From Caldimonas caldifontis (GTDB lineage: Bacteria; Pseudomonadota; Gammaproteobacteria; Burkholderiales; Burkholderiaceae_C), in NCBI RefSeq assembly GCF_002930615.1, contig NZ_PSNX01000009.1, forward strand, positions 95,730 through 159,729: a stretch of DNA of 64,000 bases, in the 5' to 3' direction. Positions 10,601-18,192 of the stretch are shown in pieces. Below the pieces are notes generated by a model. The model saw nothing but the letters and a program-made list of their open reading frames with translations. It ran no database searches and was not told the DNA's origin. Both the position numbers and the translations under genes were made by a program. Position 1 is the first letter of the stretch. Each line of letters begins with the position of its first letter.

Positions 10601-11052
10601 CGCTGATTCAGTTCCACCAGGAAGTCGATCGTGGCCTTCGGCTCGGGCGGGATGGCGGCCAGGTAACGCTCGAAGGCGGGTGTGGCGGGCAGCTCGACGA
10701 GGTAGGGCGCCAGCTCGCGCTGCTGGGCGTCGTCATACGCGAATGGAAACTTCTCGGCGTGCGGCTCCAGAAAGAAGTCGAAAGGGTTGAGCACCGCCAT
10801 CTCGGCGACCAGGTCCACTTCGATGCGGAACTCGGTCGTCTTCTCTGGAAAGACCAGGCGTGCCAGGTAGTTCGACTGTGGGTCCTGTTGCCAGTTGATG
10901 AAATGCTGGGCCGGCGTGACCTGCATCGAATAGCTCAGGATGCGCGTGCGTGCGTGTGGCGCCGGCCGCAAGCGCACGACCTGGGGCCCCAGTTGCACCG
11001 GCCGGTCGTAGCGATAGTGGGTGACGTGGTTCAGTGCAACGTGGATGGACAT
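7672..11052 (-). CDS. Transglutaminase/DUF2126 giant protein
   Basis: 1126 residues from ATG 11052 (MSIHVALNHVTHYRYDRPV), the standard start of this family; a TTG 12 bp upstream is in frame but less likely. Residues ~1-290 are a transglutaminase module with Cys in GSGSCRDSAW, His in TDLHAWCEV and Asp in GLDPTSGLL. The remaining ~800 residues are DUF2126, with ATP-grasp-like/amidoligase-type features such as RLTQGGEPTFVS, TGTGGGNHFVLGG and HPSLSYLFSG. It lies 35 bp from the next gene and 8 bp from the preceding alpha-E gene, so it is the operon's central gene. DUF2126 proteins are predicted to take part in synthesis or transfer of an unknown peptide. Confidence 0.93.
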   Translation of the reverse strand: MSIHVALNHVTHYRYDRPVQLGPQVVRLRPAPHARTRILSYSMQVTPAQHFINWQQDPQSNYLARLVFPEKTTEFRIEVDLVAEMAVLNPFDFFLEPHAEKFPFAYDDAQQRELAPYLVELPATPAFERYLAAIPPEPKATIDFLVELNQRVQRDVSYLIRLEPGVQTPEETLTLGSGSCRDSAWLLVQLLRHLGLAARFVSGYLIQLVPDVKSLDGPSGPEADFTDLHAWCEVFLPGAGWIGLDPTSGLLAGEGHIPLACSPEPSSAAPVTGLMDKAEVEFAHHMKVERVWEAPRVTKPYTDEQWARIEALGHEVDETLRRGDVRLTQGGEPTFVSVDDRDGAEWNTDALGPTKRRLAADLLARLKARYGDGGLLHYGQGKWYPGEQLPRWSLNLFWRKDGEPIWSDPSLLADEKADHGVHEAHARRFLEGVAERLAVGSGNIFAAYEDTWYYLWRERRLPVNVDPFDARLDDPLERDRLRRVFEQGLSAVVGHVLPLQRLPRGRQRWGSGPWFLRAERCYLVPGDSPMGYRLPLDSQPWVAKSDYPYQYDRDLTEELAPLPAYQRIQAQLPGMAGVAQAQRLKAAAARAEAACEGQGREGDALAADQRPRAFESAVSITRTALCAQPREGRLYLFMPPLSHLEDYLELVAAIEATAAEMRLPVVLEGYEPPRDPRLQTLRVTPDPGVIEVNIHPASSWGELVDQTSFLYDAAFQARLSTEKFMVDGRHTGTGGGNHFVLGGATPADSPFLRRPDLLASMVAYWHNHPSLSYLFSGLFIGPTSQAPRVDEARNDSVYEIEIALAELQRQAQSNHCPPWLIDRLMRNLLIDVTGNTHRAEFCIDKMYSPDGPAGRLGLLEMRAFEMPPHARMSLTQQLLMRALIARFWQHPYRPERLKRWGTELHDRFMLPHFVWEDLRDVIEELRDFGFPLELDWFAPHFEFRFPHLGDFAARGVAVELRLALEPWHVMGEEGAVGGTVRYVDSSVERLQLHVTGLVDDRHVLTCNGRVVPLQPTGRVGEFVAGVRYRAWQPPSALHPTIGVHAPLVFDLVDTWMQRSMGGCQYHVTHPGGRSYATFPVNAYEAEARRLARFFRMGHSPGPVRVKREPRNPDFPFTLDLRRPGGA

Positions 11053-11060
11053 GGTCCGAC

Positions 11061-12020
11061 TCAATGCGTCACGGGAACGAGGAAGTCGCGGCTGATGCCC
11101 CGGCCCAGGTCACCGATGCGGTCAAGGAACTGCGTGAGGTAGGCGTGCAGTCCGGTGGACAGGATCTCATCGATGCGGGCGTACTGAAGGTCGGCCTGAA
11201 GACGGCCCGCGCGACGCTGCGTCTCAGCCGATTGCTCATTGGCCACGTGAGACAGGTTGGACACCACCTCACCCACGCAGGCTGCCAGTGAACGCGGCAT
11301 GTCCGGGCGCAGAATCAGCAGTTCGGCCACCTTCTCCGGCCGGATCACGTTGCGATAGACCTTGCGGTACACCTCGAAGCCCGAGACCGATCGCAGGATG
11401 GCCGACCAGTGATAGAAGTCGTACTCCTGCTCCTTCGCGGCCTGGCTGCCGAAGAAGTCGCCGCCCATGCCCTGGAACTTCACGTCGAGCAAGCGGGCCG
11501 TGTTGTCGGCGCGTTCGAGGAAGGTCCCCAGGCGCAGGAAGTGGAAGGCCTCGTCCTGCAGCATGGTGCCCAGCGTCACCCCGCGCGAGAGGTGTGACCG
11601 GAACTTGACCCACTCGAAGAACTCGCCCGGGTCGCGCTGGAAGCTGCCATCGCCGATGAGCCGCTTGAACTCCAGCCAGGTCTGGTTCTGCGTTTCCCAC
11701 ACCTCGGTGGTGAGCGCCCCCCGCACCGCGCGTGCGTTCTCACGCGCGGCGCGCAGGCAGGAGTAGATGCTCGACGGGTTGCGCTCATCACGCACCATGT
11801 AGTCCATCACCTTGCGCGAAGCGATCGCGCCGTAGCGATCAGCATAGTCGCCGGCCAGCTCCGAGATGCTGAGCAGGCCGCGCCAGAGCTGCTCGGCCGA
11901 GGCCGCCGCACGCGGCATCAGCAGGGTCTGGTAGTTCACGTCGAGCATGCGCGCGGTGTTCTCGGCCCGCTCCATGTAGCGGGCCATCCAGAAGAGGTGG
12001 TCTGCCGTTCTCGAAAGCAT
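11061..12020 (-). CDS. Alpha-E domain protein
   Basis: 319 residues from ATG 12020 (MLSRTADHLFWMARYMERAEN), the canonical alpha-E opening. It is all-helical by composition, with no signal peptide. It follows the stand-alone ATP-grasp gene by 2 bp and precedes the DUF2126 gene by 8 bp, indicating translational coupling. Alpha-E proteins are found almost only beside circularly permuted ATP-grasp proteins; the conserved Glu/Arg residues of the first helix (YMERAEN) are present. The biochemical function is unknown. Confidence 0.93.
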   Translation of the reverse strand: MLSRTADHLFWMARYMERAENTARMLDVNYQTLLMPRAAASAEQLWRGLLSISELAGDYADRYGAIASRKVMDYMVRDERNPSSIYSCLRAARENARAVRGALTTEVWETQNQTWLEFKRLIGDGSFQRDPGEFFEWVKFRSHLSRGVTLGTMLQDEAFHFLRLGTFLERADNTARLLDVKFQGMGGDFFGSQAAKEQEYDFYHWSAILRSVSGFEVYRKVYRNVIRPEKVAELLILRPDMPRSLAACVGEVVSNLSHVANEQSAETQRRAGRLQADLQYARIDEILSTGLHAYLTQFLDRIGDLGRGISRDFLVPVTH

Positions 12021-12022
12021 GA

Positions 12023-13459
12023 TCAGGCCTCCAGTACCCAGGTGTCCTTGGTGCCCCCGCCCTGCGAGGAGTTGACCACCAGCGAGCCTTCCTTCAGCGC
12101 CACCCTGGTGAGCCCGCCCGGCACCATCTGCACGGTCTTGCCGCTCAGCACGAAGGGTCGCAGGTCGATGTGGCGCGGGGCGATGCCGCTGTCCACGAAG
12201 GTCGGGCAGGTGGACAGGCTGAGCGTGGGCTGAGCGATGTAGCCGGCCGGATGGGCCAGAAGTTGCGCGCGGAAGGCCTCGATCTCGGCCTTCGTCGCGG
12301 CCGGTCCCACCAGCATGCCGTAGCCGCCGGCGCCATGCACCTCCTTCACCACCAGGTCGGTGAGGTGGTCGAGCACGTACTTCAGGTCGCTGGCCTCGCG
12401 GCACTGGTAGGTGGGTACGTTGTTCAGCAGCGGCTTCTCGCCCAGATAGAACTCCACCATCTTCGGCACATAGGGGTAGATCGACTTGTCATCGGCAATG
12501 CCGGTGCCGATGGCGTTGGCCAGCGTGACGTTGCCGGCACGGTACACGCCCAGCAGACCGGCACAGCCCAGCGCCGAGTCGGATCGGAAGGCCAGCGGGT
12601 CGAGGAAGTCGTCGTCCACACGCCGGTAGATCACGTCCACCCGCCTGGGGCCACGGGTGGTGCGCATGTAGATGAAGTTTTCCTTGACGAAGAGGTCCTG
12701 TCCCTCCACGAGTTCCACACCCATCTGCTGCGCCAGGAAGGCGTGCTCGAAATAGGCGGAGTTGTACATCCCCGGCGTCAGCACGACCACCGTGGGTTCG
12801 TTCACGCCGGCCGGCGCCACGGCCCGCAGGGAGTCGAGCAGCAGGTCGGGATAATGGGCCACCGGTGCCACCGCGTGCTCGCTGAAAAGATCGGGGAACA
12901 GCCGCATCATCATCTTGCGGTTCTCCAGCATGTAGCTCACGCCACTGGGCACGCGCAGGTTGTCCTCGAGCACGTAGTAGCTGCCACTGCCGTCCGGGTT
13001 GGCCGCCCGCACGATGTCCACCCCGGCAATGTGCGCATACACGCCCGAGGGCACGTCCACGCCCAGCATCTCGGGGCGGAACTGGGCGTTCTGGAAGATC
13101 TGTTCGGCCGGCACGATGCCCGCCTTGATGATTTCCTGGTCGTGATAGACATCGTGGATGAAGCGGTTGAGCGCCGTGACGCGCTGGGCGAGGCCCTTCT
13201 CCATCTCGCGCCATTCCTGAGCCGGGATGATGCGCGGGATCAGGTCGAAGGGGATGAGGCGCTCGGTGCCGGCACCATCCTCGTCTTTGGCCCCATAGAC
13301 GGCGAAAGTGATGCCCACGCGGCGGAAGATCATTTCCGCCTCCTCGCGCCGCGACCGCATCAGGTCGCGCGGCTGGCGGGCCAACCAGCGATCGTAGGTT
13401 TTGTAGTGGTCACGCACCGTGGTGCTCGTGGCCTGCATCTCGTCGAAGCTGGGTCTCAT
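12023..13459 (-). CDS. Circularly permuted ATP-grasp type 2 protein
   Basis: 478 residues from ATG 13459 (MRPSFDEMQ). It carries the DUF404/DUF407 (circularly permuted ATP-grasp) signatures: FAVYGAKDEDGAGTERLIPF, RPEMLGVDVPSGVYAHI, VVLTPGMYNSAYFEH, VKEVHGAGGYGM and the glycine-rich end SSQGGGTKDTWVLEA. It is probably an ATP-dependent carboxylate-amine ligase in the cytoplasm. It is the first gene of the five-gene operon that runs to 4292. The fused ATP-grasp protein at 5189 is a diverged paralogue. Whether it makes a free peptide or tags a protein is not known. Confidence 0.94.
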   Translation of the reverse strand: MRPSFDEMQATSTTVRDHYKTYDRWLARQPRDLMRSRREEAEMIFRRVGITFAVYGAKDEDGAGTERLIPFDLIPRIIPAQEWREMEKGLAQRVTALNRFIHDVYHDQEIIKAGIVPAEQIFQNAQFRPEMLGVDVPSGVYAHIAGVDIVRAANPDGSGSYYVLEDNLRVPSGVSYMLENRKMMMRLFPDLFSEHAVAPVAHYPDLLLDSLRAVAPAGVNEPTVVVLTPGMYNSAYFEHAFLAQQMGVELVEGQDLFVKENFIYMRTTRGPRRVDVIYRRVDDDFLDPLAFRSDSALGCAGLLGVYRAGNVTLANAIGTGIADDKSIYPYVPKMVEFYLGEKPLLNNVPTYQCREASDLKYVLDHLTDLVVKEVHGAGGYGMLVGPAATKAEIEAFRAQLLAHPAGYIAQPTLSLSTCPTFVDSGIAPRHIDLRPFVLSGKTVQMVPGGLTRVALKEGSLVVNSSQGGGTKDTWVLEA

Positions 13460-13527
13460 GGGCTGCTCATCTCCAAGGGCGGTCAAGCAAGAAGCGGGCC
13501 CGACTCCTGATAACACGGCCAATCCGG

Positions 13528-15996
13528 TCAGGACGCCCTGCGCCCATGGTGCCAGTAACGCGGCCGCAGGTCACGCTCGCAGCGCCCTTGCCCCTGCGAC
13601 CATCGGTAGGCGCCGCAGTTCGGCGTTGCGATGCGCTCGATGCCCCGTTCGCCATAGCGCTCCCACACCTCGCGCGCCGGATGGCCGAATCGGCTGCGGT
13701 AGGCCACCTGGAAGACCGCCACGCGAGGTCGAACGGCCTCCAGAAAGGCTGAGGTGCTGGAGGTCCTGCTGCCGTGATGGGGGGCGATCAGGAGGTCAGA
13801 CGCCAGAGCCGCACCCCATCGAGCAACCAGCCGGGCCTCCTCACCATGCTCGATGTCGCCGCTCAGCAAGGCGCTGTGCCCGCCGCCGCTCACGCGCAAC
13901 ACGCAGGACACCTGATTGGGCTTGAGTGGCGGGGCCTGATCCTCCGCCCCAGGGTGCAAGACCTCGAAAAGCACCCCGTCCCACTGCCAAGCCTGGCCGG
14001 CCCGGCAGGGCTCGTGCCGGGCCATGTGCTGCAGCAGTTCATGCCCTTCCTCGAGCGAACTCGACACGGCGATGCCGGGGTGGCGCGCCAGCATGGCCCG
14101 GGCCCCTCCCACGTGGTCGATGTCCCGGTGAGACAGCATCAACAGGTCGATCCGGCGTTCCCCGAGCGCCTGCAACACGGGGATCAGCACACGCTGGCCG
14201 GCATCGCTGTCGGCCGAATACACGGGGCCGGTGTCATACACCAGCGTATGGCGGGCGGTGCGAACAAGCACGGCCGTACCCTGCCCCACGTCCAGTGCGA
14301 TCACCTCGAAAGTTCCTGCCACAGGCCGCGACACGGGCGGCCACAGCAAGGGCAGCACCAGCAGCAGGGCCAGGGCCCGAGGCCCGCGGGGGCCAGGGAG
14401 CACCGCCAGCACGGCCCCCACGACCCCCGCGCCCATCGCCCAGCCGGGTGCGGCCGCCGTCAGCCACTCGGCCAGCGGCCATTGCGCAAGCCAGCCCAGC
14501 CAGGCGCTGAGCCCGCTCACGGCCATGGCAGCCAGGTCCCAGCATGGTGCGGCCACCACGCCCAGCATGGCCAGGGGTGTGACGACCAGGGTGACCACCG
14601 GAATGGCCACCAGATTGGACACGAACCCCACCACCGACACCTGCTGAAAAAAGATCAGCGTGAGCGGTGCCAGGCCCACCGTGGCGATCGCCTGGGTGCG
14701 CAAGCCTGCACCCACCGATTGCCGCAGCCATGCGGTCCAGCGGCTCCAGCGGCCCGGATCGGTCGAGACCGTGGCCTGAACCCAGGCCCCGTCGCCGGAC
14801 GCCATCAGCAAGGCCACCGCCACGAAGGAGAGCCAGAACCCTGGGGCCAGCAACGCCCAGGGATCGACGGCCGCCACGACGGTGGCCGTGCACATGAGCA
14901 TCAGCCCCCAGGGCCAGCGCCGGCCGCTCTGGGCCAGGACCGCCACGGTGGCCAGCATCCAGACCGTGCGCTGGGCCGGCACCCCCCAGCCCGAGAACAC
15001 GGCATAGCCCAGCGCCAGCACCAGACCACCCCAGCGCGCGGCCACCGGGGCGGGCAGGGCGAGCATCCAGCCGTGACGGCTGCGCCAGACGCGGCGCAAC
15101 ACGCCGGCAGCCAGCCACGCGAACATCGTCACGTGCAACCCGCTGATGGCCATCAGGTGCGAGACGCCCGTGACGCGGAACAGGTCCCAGTCGGCCCGCT
15201 CGATGGCCGACTGCTCGCCCACCACCAGCGCTGCCAGCACGCCAGCACTGCGCCCATCGGGCACGCGCGCGCGGATGGCATCGGCCACGGCCTGGCGGGC
15301 GCGCTGCACCGGATAGCCCGGTGCCATGCCCAGCCATTCATGGCGTTGGCTGCGCAGGGAGCGCACCGAGCCCGTGGCGCCCAGGCCGTTCTCGAACAGC
15401 CACAACTCCACGTCGAAGCCGTGCGGGTTGAAGCTGCCATGCGGCTGACGCAGCCTCACGACGAATCGCCAGCGCTGGCCGGCCTGCAGGTCCTCGGGAG
15501 GACGGCGCTGCCAGGCGCCATTGGCAAAGCCCCCGCCCCAGGTGAGCAGCACGCGTGACGGCACCCCGGCCAGCGCTGGCGGCTGCGCTTGCTCATCTTC
15601 GCCCGCAAAGGCCGGGCGGGCGGACTCCACGTCGAAGCGAAAGCGCGCGCTGCCTTCGCGCCACTGAGGCAGGCTGGCGATCACACCGACGAGTTCCAGG
15701 TCCTGGCCTTCGAGCTCCAGGGACAGACGGTCGCCCAGACGTCCGTGCGCCCGGAGATCGGCCACCGCGGCGGCCAGGCATGCGGCGAGCAAGGCCCACA
15801 CCAGCCGGCTCACCCAGCTCGACGCCTCTGCCCGCCCCCGCTGCCACGCCCAGGCCGCCAGCCCGGCCCCGGACAGCAGCGCCAGCCCCAGACTCCACGC
15901 CCAGGGCCACACGGCCGCCTGCTGCAACTGCCACAGCGTGCCCGCCAGATACCCACCCAGGGCCCAGCCCAGCCCCTGGCCTTCCACCTTGCGCAT
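13528..15996 (-). CDS. comEC: DNA internalization/competence protein ComEC/Rec2
   Basis: 822 residues from ATG 15996. The N-terminal third has membrane segments and a DUF4131-like domain, the middle has the polytopic Competence domain (VSHLMAISGLHVTMFAWL is typical), and the last ~260 residues form a metallo-beta-lactamase-like domain with the metal motif SHRDIDHVGG near residue 625 and IAPHHGSRTS later. It forms the inner-membrane channel for single-stranded DNA during natural transformation. It is transcribed toward the ATP-grasp operon, with 68 bp between its stop and that operon's first start codon. No other competence genes are in the window, so competence is not shown. Confidence 0.93.
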   Translation of the reverse strand: MRKVEGQGLGWALGGYLAGTLWQLQQAAVWPWAWSLGLALLSGAGLAAWAWQRGRAEASSWVSRLVWALLAACLAAAVADLRAHGRLGDRLSLELEGQDLELVGVIASLPQWREGSARFRFDVESARPAFAGEDEQAQPPALAGVPSRVLLTWGGGFANGAWQRRPPEDLQAGQRWRFVVRLRQPHGSFNPHGFDVELWLFENGLGATGSVRSLRSQRHEWLGMAPGYPVQRARQAVADAIRARVPDGRSAGVLAALVVGEQSAIERADWDLFRVTGVSHLMAISGLHVTMFAWLAAGVLRRVWRSRHGWMLALPAPVAARWGGLVLALGYAVFSGWGVPAQRTVWMLATVAVLAQSGRRWPWGLMLMCTATVVAAVDPWALLAPGFWLSFVAVALLMASGDGAWVQATVSTDPGRWSRWTAWLRQSVGAGLRTQAIATVGLAPLTLIFFQQVSVVGFVSNLVAIPVVTLVVTPLAMLGVVAAPCWDLAAMAVSGLSAWLGWLAQWPLAEWLTAAAPGWAMGAGVVGAVLAVLPGPRGPRALALLLVLPLLWPPVSRPVAGTFEVIALDVGQGTAVLVRTARHTLVYDTGPVYSADSDAGQRVLIPVLQALGERRIDLLMLSHRDIDHVGGARAMLARHPGIAVSSSLEEGHELLQHMARHEPCRAGQAWQWDGVLFEVLHPGAEDQAPPLKPNQVSCVLRVSGGGHSALLSGDIEHGEEARLVARWGAALASDLLIAPHHGSRTSSTSAFLEAVRPRVAVFQVAYRSRFGHPAREVWERYGERGIERIATPNCGAYRWSQGQGRCERDLRPRYWHHGRRAS

Positions 15997-16073
15997 GCGG
16001 CTCCCTTCCCTGAACAGCCGTCGTCTTGTGCGCGAAGTGTAGGATTGGCGATTCGCTTCCTGGAGCCCCTGAC

Positions 16074-16529
16074 ATGTCTGTTTACAACCAGCTCAAAGCC
16101 CTTCACATCGAACTGCCCCCCGTGGCCACGCCGGCGGCCGCCTATGTGCCCTTCGTGCGCACCGGCAACCTGGTGTTCGTCTCCGGCCATATCGCCCGCA
16201 AGGACGGCAAGCCCTGGGTGGGCCAGCTCGGCAAGGAGATCGGCACCGAAGAAGGCAAGGCCGCCGCCCGTGCGATCGCCATCGACCTGATGGGCACCCT
16301 GCAGGCCGCCGTGGGCGATCTGAACAAGGTCAAGCGCATCGTCAAGCTGATGAGCCTGGTCAACAGCGCCCCCACCTTCACCGAACAGCACCTGGTGACC
16401 AACGGCGCCTCCGAGCTCTTCAGCCAGGTCTTTGGCGACAAGGGCGCCCATGCGCGCAGTGCCTTCGGCGTGGCCCAGATCCCCATGGGTTCCTGCGTCG
16501 AGATCGAGCTGATCGCCGAAGTGGAATGA
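16074..16529 (+). CDS. RidA/YjgF family protein
   Basis: 151 residues. I chose ATG 16074 (MSVYNQLKALHIELPPV); a longer frame from 16026 adds residues that do not fit the family. The Rid fold is indicated by NLVFVSGHIARKDGKPWVGQLGKEI and by ARSAFGVAQIPMGSCVEIELIAE, the latter including the Arg expected at the substrate pocket. RidA proteins hydrolyse reactive enamine/imine intermediates; the longer internal loop here suggests a Rid subgroup other than canonical RidA, so imine deaminase activity is not certain. dsbB follows after 10 bp. Confidence 0.88.
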   Translation: MSVYNQLKALHIELPPVATPAAAYVPFVRTGNLVFVSGHIARKDGKPWVGQLGKEIGTEEGKAAARAIAIDLMGTLQAAVGDLNKVKRIVKLMSLVNSAPTFTEQHLVTNGASELFSQVFGDKGAHARSAFGVAQIPMGSCVEIELIAEVE

Positions 16530-16539
16530 GGGCAGGGTC

Positions 16540-17016
16540 TTGAAACGACTGAGCCTGAACGGCGCCCTCGTCGGCGTCATCGTGCTGTGCCTGGGCGGTG
16601 TGGCCGCCGCCCTGGTCTCGCAGTACGTCTTCGACATGCTGCCTTGCCCCTGGTGCATCCTGCAGCGTGTCATCTTCCTGACGATCGCGCTCCTCGCGCT
16701 GGTGGCCCTGGTGCTGCCGGGCCGCCCTCTCAAGCTGGGTCTGAGCGCCCTCGGACTGACGCTCGCCGCCTCGGGCGTGGCGGCGGCGATCTACCAGAAC
16801 CGCGTGGCCGCACAGGAGTTCTCCTGCAATCTCACGCTGGCCGACCGCATCATCAGTGCCCTCGGCCTGGAAAGTGCCGTACCCTTCCTCTTCCGCATTT
16901 CGGCCTCGTGCATGGACGCCGCGGTGGACCTGCTGGGCCTGCCCTACGAGGCCTGGAGCGGCCTGCTCTTCGTGATCGTGGGTGGCGTGCTGGTTCTGGG
17001 GCTGCGCGCACGCTGA
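16540..17016 (+). CDS. dsbB: Disulfide bond formation protein B
   Basis: 158 residues from TTG 16540; upstream GAGGGCAGGG gives a ribosome binding site. It has four hydrophobic segments. The first periplasmic Cys pair is Cys36/Cys39 in LPCPWCILQR, which exchanges with ubiquinone, and the second pair is Cys96 and Cys124, which reoxidises DsbA. Both pairs are intact. A dsbA fragment occurs far away at 63345, in the accessory region, and is unlikely to be the chromosomal partner. Confidence 0.94.
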   Translation: MKRLSLNGALVGVIVLCLGGVAAALVSQYVFDMLPCPWCILQRVIFLTIALLALVALVLPGRPLKLGLSALGLTLAASGVAAAIYQNRVAAQEFSCNLTLADRIISALGLESAVPFLFRISASCMDAAVDLLGLPYEAWSGLLFVIVGGVLVLGLRAR

Positions 17017-17031
17017 GTGGAGGGACAGGCG

Positions 17032-18192
17032 ATGGCGAGCCTCTTCGACCTCCTGTCCACTCAGCTGGGCGAGGCCTGGAGGCCCCGGCGCCGCCCCACG
17101 GCCCATCGCGCGTATCGTTGCGTGTGCGAGCGGCCTGTCTTCTTCCGCAACAGCGAGTGCCTGGCCTGTCACACCCCGCTGGGCTACGAACCTCAACGCG
17201 CCCTGGTCGTGCCGCTGCGTGCGGTCCCGGGTGACGACACCCTCTGGGAGACTGCCACCGGCGCCCCTGGACGCTTTCGTCGCTGCGCCAATTTCCATCT
17301 CGCGGCCGGCTGCAACTGGCTGGTGGCGGCCGAGGACCCGGCGCCACTGTGCGTGGCCTGCCGGCTGAACCGCACCATCCCCGACCTGGACCGCGAAGAC
17401 AACGCCCAGCTCTGGCAACGCATCGAAGTGGCCAAGCGGCGACTGGTGTCCTCGCTGGTGGCCCTGCGGCTGCCGGTGCGCTCTCGAGTGAGCGAAGACC
17501 CGGACCATGGCCTGGCGTTCGACTTCCTGCGTGCGGCACCCGACGGCCCCCCGGTGCTGACCGGCCATGCCCAGGGCATCATCACGCTGAACGTTGAAGA
17601 GGCCGACGACGCCTACCGCGAGCGCGTGCGCACGGCCCTGCGAGAGCCCTACCGCACGCTGCTGGGTCATTTCCGGCACGAGGTGGGCCACTACTACTGG
17701 GACCGTCTGGTCGCCGGCACGGCCTGGCTGGAGGACTTCCGCGAGCTGTTCGGCGACGAGCGATCAGACTACGCCGCTGCCCTTCAGCGCCACTACGAAG
17801 AGGGCCCCGCGCCCGACTGGGCCCACCACCACGTGAGCGCCTATGCCAGCACCCATCCCTGGGAAGACTGGGCCGAGACCTGGGCCCACTACCTGCACAT
17901 GGTGGACACGCTGGACACGGCCCTGAGTTTCGGGCTGGAAGCCGACGACCTGGAAATCAGCTACGAACCTTTCGGGCCGGACAGCCTCTTCCGGCCCGAC
18001 GCCCCCGGCGCCGCACGCTTCCTGTCCTTCGTGAACGCCTGGACGGAGCTCACCGGCGTCCTCAACGAACTCTCACGCAGCATGGGCCTGCACGACTTCT
18101 ATCCCTTCGTGCTGCCGCGCGAGGCGGTCGCCAAGCTGCAGTTCGTGCACCTCGTCATCAGCGATGCCGGATCTGCCACCTCAGCCCGGTAG
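17032..18192 (+). CDS. Putative zinc-binding metallopeptidase
   Basis: 386 residues from ATG 17032, preceded by GGAGGGACAGG; a GTG at 17017 is also in frame but has no such site. The N-terminus carries zinc-ribbon-like Cys pairs ([20 protein letters not shown], then [15 protein letters not shown] and CVACR). The middle has a gluzincin motif, [15 protein letters not shown] (HExxH variant: H-E-V-G-H), with a downstream Glu-rich region around [11 protein letters not shown] that may supply the third ligand. It belongs to the COG4307-type family, whose substrate is not known. It overlaps the convergent parC gene by 12 bp. Confidence 0.85.
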   Translation: MASLFDLLSTQLGEAWRPRRRPTAHRAYRCVCERPVFFRNSECLACHTPLGYEPQRALVVPLRAVPGDDTLWETATGAPGRFRRCANFHLAAGCNWLVAAEDPAPLCVACRLNRTIPDLDREDNAQLWQRIEVAKRRLVSSLVALRLPVRSRVSEDPDHGLAFDFLRAAPDGPPVLTGHAQGIITLNVEEADDAYRERVRTALREPYRTLLGHFRHEVGHYYWDRLVAGTAWLEDFRELFGDERSDYAAALQRHYEEGPAPDWAHHHVSAYASTHPWEDWAETWAHYLHMVDTLDTALSFGLEADDLEISYEPFGPDSLFRPDAPGAARFLSFVNAWTELTGVLNELSRSMGLHDFYPFVLPREAVAKLQFVHLVISDAGSATSAR

